Translations under genes and position numbers: made by a program
The notes under the pieces: model-generated
Databases searched by the model: none
The model's input: only the letters and a program-made list of their open reading frames with translations
Told to the model about the DNA's origin: nothing
Part shown: positions 1 to 6,085 of the stretch, piece by piece
Layout: each line of letters starts with the position of its first letter
How positions within the stretch are numbered: the stretch's first letter is position 1
Assembly (NCBI GenBank): GCA_009726075.1
Contig: WLND01000060.1
Span: 1-7,933, forward strand
Direction: 5' to 3'
DNA length: 7,933 nucleotides
Source: Actinomycetota bacterium
GTDB lineage: Bacteria; Actinomycetota; Actinomycetes; S36-B12

Positions 1-1247
1 AACGGGATCCTGCGCCGGGGTGCGAAGTAGGCATCGCGGGGGCTGACCACGACCTCTGGCACCACCTGCCAGTGCGCTGCCGGGGCTGGCAGGCGCGGCG
101 TGCCCCGCTGCTGCGCTATGAGGCCGATGAGCATGTCCGCGACGCCGGCGCAGAACTGCGACTCGTCGAGGATCGACAGGGTCATGACAATCGAATCGGC
201 GTCGGCGGCCTCGACGCCATTGCCCTGCTGCCAGAGGATTTCTGCCAGGGCGACGCCGTCGACTCCGGTGCGCGGCAGCCACAGGGTCAGCTTGAGCGGG
301 TCGCACGGCTGGCCGAGTTCGCGCTCATCGATGACGACGAGGCCGGCGACGCCCCGAAGGCGCTTGCGCATGCCCTCGACGGCGTCAATGACCCGAGCGA
401 GCTCGAGCTCGCCATGCTGGTCCATGACCGCGCGCGTGGCATCGATCGAGGCCATCAAGGTGCCCGAGGGCGACGTGGTCGCGGTGAGATCGACCGCTCG
501 GTCGAGCCGGCCCGGATCGACCCGCGGCCCGCGAACGGCCACGACTGCGGTCTGGGAGTAGCCCAGGAGCGCCTTGTGCACGCTCGTGGTGACAATGTCG
601 GCGCCTTGCTCAAGGGCGCCGCGCCCGGGCATGAAGAGCAGGTGCGCACCCCACGCCTGGTCCACGACGAGCGTGCGGCCGGCACTGTGGCAGCGCTCGG
701 CCAGGCCCGCGGCATCGGCCAGGGTGCCGACGTAGGTCGGCGAGGTGACGAACACCGCAACGGCCGATGAGCTCGCGGGTGGGAGCGCGGCGGGGCCGAC
801 CCCGAGCGGGAGGCCGAACTCGGGGTGAATCGTGGGAAAGATCCACTCGGGGCTGCTCCCGCTGACGACGAGGCCGGCCAGGGCGCTCCGGTGCGATGTT
901 CGGTCGACGGCCACGCGAACACCCGGCCCGCCCACAGCGGTCAGCGCCGCGATGTTTCCCTGCGACGACCCTCCGACGAGGAACCGTGCGTGATCCGCGT
1001 GAACGCTTGCGGCCCATAGTGTTTCGGCCCGCTCAAGGAACCGGCCGGTGTAGGCGTTGTCGTCAGCGCCTCCCTGCATCGGGATGTCGTCGCGAATGAG
1101 GCTGCCGAGAAGGTCGCTGCCGAGCACCGTCGCCCCGTCGGCGAACCGGTTCTTGTGACCGGGGATCTGCAGGGGCCTCATGCGGCGCTCGCGGGCCGCC
1201 TGCCAGGCATCGACGAGCGGGGTCCCGCCAGCCACGGCATCGCTCAT
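1..1247 (-). CDS. Orn/Lys/Arg decarboxylase family PLP enzyme, C-terminal end missing
   Basis: Fold-type I PLP enzyme of the Orn/Lys/Arg decarboxylase family; such cytoplasmic enzymes turn a basic amino acid into a polyamine or diamine plus CO2, consuming a proton. The frame is open for 415 codons from ATG 1245-1247 to the window edge, so the C-terminus is lost. Gram-positive members usually run to about 480 residues. Visible family landmarks: PGHK at 29-32, a phosphate-binding GGSSQGN at 92-98, SHRS at 118-121, SPTYVG at 169-174, the cofactor aspartate D196 in VVDQAWGAH, and the Schiff-base lysine K225 in TTSVHKALLGYSQTA. That last stretch fits the classic S-x-H-K signature with one mismatch. 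A GGAGG lies 6 nt before the ATG, and the ATG shares its A with the antiporter stop (TGATG), so the two are probably translationally coupled. Substrate cannot be read from the sequence. Non-decarboxylating relatives exist, so the family call is safer than the reaction. Confidence 0.88.
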   Translation of the reverse strand, partial: MSDAVAGGTPLVDAWQAARERRMRPLQIPGHKNRFADGATVLGSDLLGSLIRDDIPMQGGADDNAYTGRFLERAETLWAASVHADHARFLVGGSSQGNIAALTAVGGPGVRVAVDRTSHRSALAGLVVSGSSPEWIFPTIHPEFGLPLGVGPAALPPASSSAVAVFVTSPTYVGTLADAAGLAERCHSAGRTLVVDQAWGAHLLFMPGRGALEQGADIVTTSVHKALLGYSQTAVVAVRGPRVDPGRLDRAVDLTATTSPSGTLMASIDATRAVMDQHGELELARVIDAVEGMRKRLRGVAGLVVIDERELGQPCDPLKLTLWLPRTGVDGVALAEILWQQGNGVEAADADSIVMTLSILDESQFCAGVADMLIGLIAQQRGTPRLPAPAAHWQVVPEVVVSPRDAYFAPRRRIP

Positions 1248-2824
1248 CAACTGCCTCCCGCGAACCCGGTGCCCAGGCTGAGCATGCGAACATCGAGTGA
1301 CCGCTGGATCGGCCGAACGATCGAGTCGGGCAGGCCCTCCTCATCGCGAAACCGCAGGATCTCCTCCTGCTCGGCTCGCACCATCAGGCGCTCGAGGTCG
1401 GCCTGCACGCCAAGGGGGCTCTGCGCCTCGCTGGGCACCTGCTCGTGGAGCGCGCGCAGTCGTCGTTCGACGCCCTCACGAAGCGGGTCGACGATCTCGG
1501 CCGGGATGGCACGGCCCTTGAGCGATGCCTGTTCCTCGGCGAGCTCCAGGCTCCGGAGCGCCGCATGGGCCAGGGCGGCATCGAGTCGGCGCAAGCGCTC
1601 CGTGTCGTCCTCGGACTGAACTCCGAGTCGCCGGGCCAGCGGGCCGATCGTCTGCGAGAGCAGGAGCGTGACCACGATGACCCCGAACGTGGTGGCCAAC
1701 AGCACATTTCGGTAGGGCAGCGCCGAGCCGTCAGCGAGGGCAAGCGGTATCGAGAAGGCGGCCATGCCGGAGACGGGTCCGCGTGTGCCGGCCCAGGCAG
1801 CCAGTGTCGCAATGCGCATGCTCTGCTGGTCGCCGCGGCGGACGCCCACGATGCGAATGGTCACGTAGATGAAGACCGCACGCGTCACGATGAGGACGAG
1901 GGTGACGATGAGGACGAGCCCGAGGACGAGGAGATCCTGCTCGCGCCGCAGGCCGGCGATCGTGTCGACGAGCTCCATGCCGACGAGGAAGAACGCCATT
2001 GCCTGGAGGACGAACGTGACGTGGCGCCACAGCGTGCCGCTCTGGAGCCGCCCCGTCTGGCGCACGTCGGAACTCTGCGCGTGGGCGAGGAACAGCGCGG
2101 CCACGACGACCGCGAGGATGCCCGAGCCGTTGATTCGCTCGGCACCGAGGTACAGGACGATCGGGGCAACCAGGGTCAGGCTGTTGGCGGCGATGGCGTC
2201 ACGGCTCCGCGCCGTTATCCATGAGAGGCCCCAGCCACCGGCGAGCCCGACTGCGATGCCGCCCACGACGGCAAGGAGCAGCGTGATGCTGACCTCGAGA
2301 GTGGTGACGCTGCCGGCGACCGCAGCCACCAGTGCCACGCGCAGGAGGGTGAGACCGGTGCCGTCATTGACCAGGCTCTCGCCCTCGAGAATCGAGACGA
2401 GTCTGCGGGGCAAGGAGGCCTTGCGAGCGATGGCGCTCACGGCGACGGCATCGGTGGGCGCCAGGACGGCACCGAGGGCCAGGGCCAGGGAGACGGGGAT
2501 CGCGGAGATCGCGATGACGACGCCGCCGACCGCGAGCGTGGTCGCGAGCACGAGGCCGATCGCCAGGACGAGCACGGGCCGGCTGACCCGCCGGATGTCG
2601 AGATAGGACGAGCCCATCGCCTCGCCGAACACCAGCGGCGCAAGGATCGCGACGAGGACGACCTCAGGGTCCGGCGGTGCGCTCGGGCCGAAGGGCAGCA
2701 GACCGGTGAGCACTCCGGCGCCGAGCACTGGCAGAGCCATGCCCCAGCCGCGCTGCCGGGTGAATAGCGCCACCAGAATGGCCAGCGCTGCTGATACGGA
2801 GAACCAGACGAGCATCTCGTTCAC
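1247..2824 (-). CDS. CPA1-family Na+/H+ antiporter
   Basis: Integral membrane cation/proton exchanger of the monovalent cation:proton antiporter-1 family (Na+/H+ exchanger domain), 525 residues, the usual size. It has about 12 hydrophobic segments between residues 5 and 397, then a charged, predicted helical cytoplasmic tail (about 400-525) rich in Glu, Arg and Leu. Key motifs are intact: LAPTDAVAV at 121-129 with T124 and D125 in the unwound helix, EGESLVNDGT at 147-156 with the N153-D154 ion-binding pair, and AWAGTRGPVS at 343-352 with R348. The start is GTG at 2822-2824, supported by GGTGG 7 nt upstream; the ATG at codon 4 would be too far from it. It is the first gene of a minus-strand unit, and its stop overlaps the decarboxylase start by one base. 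The cation (Na+, K+ or Li+) cannot be told from sequence. The segment at 303-314 holds a short tandem duplication. Confidence 0.93.
   Translation of the reverse strand: MNEMLVWFSVSAALAILVALFTRQRGWGMALPVLGAGVLTGLLPFGPSAPPDPEVVLVAILAPLVFGEAMGSSYLDIRRVSRPVLVLAIGLVLATTLAVGGVVIAISAIPVSLALALGAVLAPTDAVAVSAIARKASLPRRLVSILEGESLVNDGTGLTLLRVALVAAVAGSVTTLEVSITLLLAVVGGIAVGLAGGWGLSWITARSRDAIAANSLTLVAPIVLYLGAERINGSGILAVVVAALFLAHAQSSDVRQTGRLQSGTLWRHVTFVLQAMAFFLVGMELVDTIAGLRREQDLLVLGLVLIVTLVLIVTRAVFIYVTIRIVGVRRGDQQSMRIATLAAWAGTRGPVSGMAAFSIPLALADGSALPYRNVLLATTFGVIVVTLLLSQTIGPLARRLGVQSEDDTERLRRLDAALAHAALRSLELAEEQASLKGRAIPAEIVDPLREGVERRLRALHEQVPSEAQSPLGVQADLERLMVRAEQEEILRFRDEEGLPDSIVRPIQRSLDVRMLSLGTGFAGGS
1254..1258 (-). 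promoter_or_regulatory. Ribosome binding site of the decarboxylase gene
   Basis: GGAGG on the minus strand, 6 nt before the ATG at 1245-1247 and lying inside the last codons of the antiporter gene. It fixes the decarboxylase start at the TGATG stop/start overlap rather than at the later in-frame ATG (codon 23). Confidence 0.7.
1883..1918 (-). repeat. 18-bp tandem duplication inside the antiporter gene
   Basis: Two adjacent 18-bp units, 1883-1900 and 1901-1918, agree at 16 of 18 positions. They encode LVLIVT twice in a row (residues 303-314) within one hydrophobic segment. The reading frame is kept. Confidence 0.8.
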
Positions 2825-2931
2825 GAAGCGACCACCATCACCTTTGCACCATGTCGGTTTCCTCGCACTGACCCTAACGTCGTCGGCGAGGCTCCTTGTC
2901 GAGCGTCAGGGTGATCTGTCACCGTGACCCC
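2825..2931. promoter_or_regulatory. Divergent control region between antiporter and MMPL genes
   Basis: This is the longest gene-free stretch in the window and must hold the promoters for both divergent genes. On the plus strand TAACGT at 2875-2880 fits the actinobacterial TAnnnT -10 pattern, without a convincing -35. On the minus strand TAGGGT (2870-2875) could serve as a -10, with TCGACA (2897-2902) resembling a -35 but spaced 21 bp away, too far for a standard promoter. The two -10 candidates overlap, so one regulator could affect both genes. The role is certain only by position; the individual boxes are weak. Confidence 0.4.
2905..2928. promoter_or_regulatory. Imperfect 24-bp inverted repeat, possible operator upstream of the MMPL gene
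   Basis: The arms are GTCA-G-GGTGA (2905-2914) and TCACC-G-TGAC (2919-2928) around a TCTG centre. Nine of the ten base pairs match; the only mismatch is G2909 against G2924. It ends 3 nt before the ATG at 2932. Size, symmetry and place fit an operator for a dimeric repressor such as a TetR-family protein, which commonly controls MMPL transporters, but no regulator gene lies in the window. It could also fold as a hairpin in the 5' leader and affect translation. Confidence 0.4.
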
Positions 2932-5361
2932 ATGAATGCGATGAAGCCCCCGGTGGACGACCCTGCGCGCACGAAGCCCTCGAATCGCGGCCGGCGCGCA
3001 GTATGGCTGGCCGTCGGCGTGGCGGTCCTGTGGCTCATGTTCGGCAGCCTGGCCGGACCGCTGGCAGGCAAGCTCAACGAGGTCCAGACCAACGACAACG
3101 CCTCGTTCCTGCCCGCCTCGGCCGAATCGACCCTCGTTGCTGACGAGCAGGCCACGTTCAGCGAGGACAAGAGCTTCCCGATCCTCATCGTTGTCACCCG
3201 CCCGGACGGCGGCGCGCTGTCACCGTCCGATCTCGACGAGGTGACGACCTTCGCGGCCGAGCTCCCCGGCATCGAGGTTGAACCGGGCAAGACGCTCGCC
3301 GACTTCGTGCCGCCCGGGCAGATCGTCCCGATCCCCTCGCAGGACGGCAAGGCCGTCCTGATCAATGTGCCGCTGATCGGCGAAAAGGCGAGCGAGAACC
3401 TCGCCAACGGCGAACTCGCGGTCGCCTCCATCACCGAGAGCCTGCGCGAGGTTGCCGCGCAGGTCCCAGATCTCGACATCAACGTGACGGGCCCGGGCGG
3501 GATCCTCGCCGACCTCATCAAGGTGTTCGGTGCGATCGACAGCACGCTGCTCGGCGTTACCGCGGTCGTGGTCGCGATCATCCTGATCCTCGTCTACCGA
3601 AGCCCCTTCCTGTGGCTGATCCCGCTGCTCGCCGCAGGCATGGCCCTGTCGGCCGCGAGCGCCGTGGTCTACGTCCTGGCCAAGAACGACATCGTCGTCC
3701 TGAACGGGCAGAGCCAAGGGATTCTCACGGTGCTCGTCTTCGGTGCGGGCACCGACTATGCCCTGCTCCTCGTCGCCCGCTACCGAGAAGAACTCCATCG
3801 CTACGAGGCGCACACCGATGCGATGCGGGCTGCGCTTCGGGGTGTCGTGGAGCCCATCGCCGCCAGCGCCGCCACCGTCGTCATCGGCCTCATGTGCCTG
3901 CTGCTGAGCGAGTTGAACTCGAATCGGTCGACCGGCCCGGTCGGTGCGGCCGGCATCGTGGCAGCCCTGGTGGTCATGCTCACGTTCCTTCCCGCGCTGC
4001 TCATCATCCCGAGCGTCGTGCTGCCGATCCTCGCCTTCATCGTCCCGACCATCATCGGGCTGGTGCTCAGCTTCTTCACGGACCTCGAGGTCGGGCCCTT
4101 CGCCGCCGTCGGGGGGCTGCTGGCAGGCGTCACCGTGGTGCTCTGGATCGTCTTCGGAATCCTGCGCATCCGGCGCCCAGACTGGGGTCCGTTCTCGCGC
4201 ATCAAGTACCCACCGGGTCGCTGGGCCTTCTGGCCGAAGGTGCCGAGCGACGACGAAGCCGACGAGCGGCTCACCGGCACCTGGTCGAAGGTCGCCAAGG
4301 GGGTCGGCCGCCGTCCGCGGCTCGTCTGGATCGTCACGGGGTTGGTCATGCTGGGCTTCGCCGGGTACTCCACGACCCTCAAGGCCGAGGGCATCACGAC
4401 GACCCAGGCCTTCGTGAACCAAACCGACTCGGTCGTCGGCCAGGACAGGCTCGCCGAGCACTTCGCCGGCGGCCTCGGTACGCCGACCATCGTGATGACG
4501 AACGACGCGGCACTGACCGACGTGCTCAGTACGGTCTCGTCGACCCCCGGCGTGGCGTCCGCGTTCCCGTACACGGGCTTGGCGCCGAGCGACCCTGCCG
4601 CATCCACGGCCCAGCCGAAGATCGTCGACGGCCGCGCCCAGATCCTCGTGACCCTCGCCGACGCAGCCGACAGCCCGCAGGCCGAGGAGGTCGTCAACGC
4701 GCTGCGGGCGAATGTGCACGCCGTGCCGGGGGCCGACGCTCTCGTCGGGGGTCAGACCGCCGCATCGCTCGATATTGACCAGGCCTCGATCCGCGACCGC
4801 AATCTCATCATCCCGGTCGTGCTCGCGGTGATCTTCCTGGTGCTGATGCTCTTGCTCAGATCAATACTGGCCCCGGTGCTGCTCATCGCGACCGTGCTGC
4901 TTTCGTTCTTCGCGACGCTTGGGGTCTGCGCCTTCGTCTTCGACAACGTCTTCGGCTTCGCTGGCGCCGATACGTCCTTCCCGCTCTTCGCCTTCGTCTT
5001 CCTGGTCGCGCTCGGTGTCGACTACAACATCTTCCTCATGACACGGGTGCGCGAGGAATCAGTCAGGCTCGGGACGCGTCCGGGCATTCTGCGGGGCCTG
5101 ACCGTGACCGGAGGCGTCATCACCTCGGCGGGCATCGTGCTGGCCGCGACCTTCCTGGTGCTCGGCGTGCTGCCCCTGGTGTTCCTGCGCGAACTGGGCT
5201 TTGCGGTCGCCATCGGCGTGCTGCTCGACACGTTCGTGATCCGCTCGGCCCTCGTGCCGGCGCTCGCCTACGACATCGGCCGCACGATCTGGTGGCCCAG
5301 CAAGCTCGGCAGGGCCGAGCAGCCCATCGAGGCTGCGCCGGAGTCGGCGCTAGCGCCGTAG
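2932..5361 (+). CDS. MMPL/RND-family membrane transporter
   Basis: Proton-driven RND-superfamily exporter of the MMPL branch, whose actinobacterial members move lipids or other hydrophobic molecules across the plasma membrane. It has 809 residues from ATG 2932. Layout: TM1 at about 23-42, first extracytoplasmic domain 46-200, TM2-TM6 202-360, TM7 at 462-480, second extracytoplasmic domain 482-620, TM8-TM12 624-775. The proton-relay Asp-Tyr pairs are present in TM4 (GAGTDY, D275-Y276) and TM10 (GVDYN, D697-Y698), equivalent to those of MmpL3, so it should be active. Unusually, two extra hydrophobic stretches (about 358-382 and 388-412) separate TM6 from the conserved GRWAFWP motif at 429-435. 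The start is uncertain: the frame is open from TTG 2896 (821 residues, GAGG 5 nt upstream) and also has GTG 2911 and ATG 2941. I chose ATG 2932 as the first ATG, although no good ribosome site precedes it. Substrate unknown. Confidence 0.9.
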   Translation: MNAMKPPVDDPARTKPSNRGRRAVWLAVGVAVLWLMFGSLAGPLAGKLNEVQTNDNASFLPASAESTLVADEQATFSEDKSFPILIVVTRPDGGALSPSDLDEVTTFAAELPGIEVEPGKTLADFVPPGQIVPIPSQDGKAVLINVPLIGEKASENLANGELAVASITESLREVAAQVPDLDINVTGPGGILADLIKVFGAIDSTLLGVTAVVVAIILILVYRSPFLWLIPLLAAGMALSAASAVVYVLAKNDIVVLNGQSQGILTVLVFGAGTDYALLLVARYREELHRYEAHTDAMRAALRGVVEPIAASAATVVIGLMCLLLSELNSNRSTGPVGAAGIVAALVVMLTFLPALLIIPSVVLPILAFIVPTIIGLVLSFFTDLEVGPFAAVGGLLAGVTVVLWIVFGILRIRRPDWGPFSRIKYPPGRWAFWPKVPSDDEADERLTGTWSKVAKGVGRRPRLVWIVTGLVMLGFAGYSTTLKAEGITTTQAFVNQTDSVVGQDRLAEHFAGGLGTPTIVMTNDAALTDVLSTVSSTPGVASAFPYTGLAPSDPAASTAQPKIVDGRAQILVTLADAADSPQAEEVVNALRANVHAVPGADALVGGQTAASLDIDQASIRDRNLIIPVVLAVIFLVLMLLLRSILAPVLLIATVLLSFFATLGVCAFVFDNVFGFAGADTSFPLFAFVFLVALGVDYNIFLMTRVREESVRLGTRPGILRGLTVTGGVITSAGIVLAATFLVLGVLPLVFLRELGFAVAIGVLLDTFVIRSALVPALAYDIGRTIWWPSKLGRAEQPIEAAPESALAP
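5345..5358. terminator. Perfect 14-bp palindrome at a convergent gene junction
   Basis: CGGCGCTAGCGCCG reads the same on both strands and sits across the overlapping 3' ends of the MMPL gene and the minus-strand membrane-protein gene. As RNA it could form a 5-bp GC stem with a CTAG loop in either direction. No U-tract follows on either strand, so it is not a standard intrinsic terminator. A bidirectional pause or termination site is plausible in a high-GC genome but unproven. Confidence 0.3.
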
Positions 5362-6024
5362 CAGGGCCTCCTGGGTCGGAAAGTCGGGCTGCGCCTGGCC
5401 GGAGGTGAAGATGTCGGCGACCCGGCGCTCGAGATCGAACAGGGGCGGCTTGGGCACGGCCTGCTTCATCAGCGGTTCTGCAGCGTTGAACGTGTCGTTC
5501 ACCTCGGGCTGATCGGCGAGCAGTTCGGCGGGGTCCTTCTCAGCGGCGGCCATGTAGTCCTGCCAGGCGCGGTTGTGGGTGACGTAGGCCCGCTGGGCTG
5601 CGGCGATGTCGCCGTGCCACGGCATGAGCTGCACGGTTCGAACGCCCTCACCGGCCGAGGCGATGCGCTGCTGGCCCGCGGTTGCGGCGGCCTTGAGCTT
5701 CACGGCCAGGGCGGCCTTCTGCTCGGCGGTGAGGGTGGCGGTCTTGCTGTCGTACTCGGCGAAGGCCGCCTCGATCTCGTTCTGCGTCTGGCCCATGGCC
5801 GTCTCGGAGACGACGACTCGCTGGATGAGGGTGTTCATCTCGCTGTTCCGGGCGAACCAGTCGGCGGCGACGAGGCCGACGCCGGCGAGCACGAGAACGA
5901 AGGCGAGGGCGCCGATGAGGACGGGAACCCATCGGGGGGTGCGGCGTCGTGAAGAGTGCTGGGCCGGCGGGCCCTGTGGCATCGGGGGCAGGCCGGCATC
6001 CTGATAGTCGGTGGTCACTGTCAC
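5350..6024 (-). CDS. Single-pass membrane protein of unknown function
   Basis: I do not recognise a named family. The protein has a Pro/Gln/Arg-rich cytoplasmic N-tail (QDAGLPPMPQGPPAQ, then SSRRRTPR), one strong hydrophobic segment (WVPVLIGALAFVLVLAGVGL, about residues 32-51) and a roughly 165-residue Ala/Glu/Gln-rich outer domain predicted to be mostly helical. It has no cysteine and no lipobox, so it is an N-terminally anchored type II protein (positively charged inside), not a lipoprotein. The frame opens at GTG 6034-6036 (228 residues), but GAGGTGA sits 8 nt before the GTG at 6022-6024, so I start there (224 residues). Its 3' end overlaps the MMPL gene by 12 bp and its 5' end is divergent from the tmsA-like gene. 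Neighbours suggest an envelope role, but that is inference. Confidence 0.8.
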   Translation of the reverse strand: MTVTTDYQDAGLPPMPQGPPAQHSSRRRTPRWVPVLIGALAFVLVLAGVGLVAADWFARNSEMNTLIQRVVVSETAMGQTQNEIEAAFAEYDSKTATLTAEQKAALAVKLKAAATAGQQRIASAGEGVRTVQLMPWHGDIAAAQRAYVTHNRAWQDYMAAAEKDPAELLADQPEVNDTFNAAEPLMKQAVPKPPLFDLERRVADIFTSGQAQPDFPTQEALLRR

Positions 6025-6032
6025 ATGATGGC

Positions 6033-6039
6033 TCACCTC
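6033..6039 (-). promoter_or_regulatory. Ribosome binding site deciding the start of the membrane-protein gene
   Basis: GAGGTGA on the minus strand with an 8-nt spacer to GTG at 6022-6024. The upstream in-frame GTG (6034-6036) lies inside this site and has only a GAGG about 14 nt away, so the shorter form is preferred. Confidence 0.5.
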
Positions 6040-6073
6040 GGACTTTCACGCCTCATCCGGTCGCCCATGGGGA

Positions 6074-6079
6074 TAGCGT
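6074..6079 (+). promoter_or_regulatory. Likely -10 box for a leaderless tmsA-like transcript
   Basis: TAGCGT fits the actinobacterial TAnnnT -10 pattern. It ends 6 nt before GTG 6086, so transcription would begin at or next to the start codon. No ribosome binding site precedes that GTG, which agrees with leaderless translation. No clear -35 box is visible at the usual 16-18 bp spacing. Confidence 0.45.
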
Positions 6080-6085
6080 TGGGCC

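Noticed and set aside
72..770. A 232-codon plus-strand open frame over the decarboxylase
   Set aside because: The minus strand is open for 415 codons with PLP motifs. The plus-strand reading has none.
1883..1933. Possible minisatellite or regulatory repeat array
   Set aside because: Only two good 18-bp units, in frame in a coding region; the flanking similarity is Leu/Val codon bias.
1445..2224. A 259-codon plus-strand open frame, very rich in Asp, Glu and Arg, over the antiporter gene
   Set aside because: It is the antisense reading of the Leu/Val/Ile codons of the antiporter's membrane helices; the antiporter motifs on the minus strand settle the coding strand.
2896..2931. TTG 2896 as the definite MMPL start
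   Set aside because: It has a good GAGG spacer, but the added residues (SSVRVICHRDP) look non-coding and carry the inverted repeat, so it is kept as an alternative only.
3220..4719. A 499-codon minus-strand open frame antisense to the MMPL gene
   Set aside because: Its product is a biased Arg/Asp/Glu/Gly/His string without a fold or membrane pattern, whereas the plus strand carries a clear MMPL protein. It is a GC-rich shadow frame.
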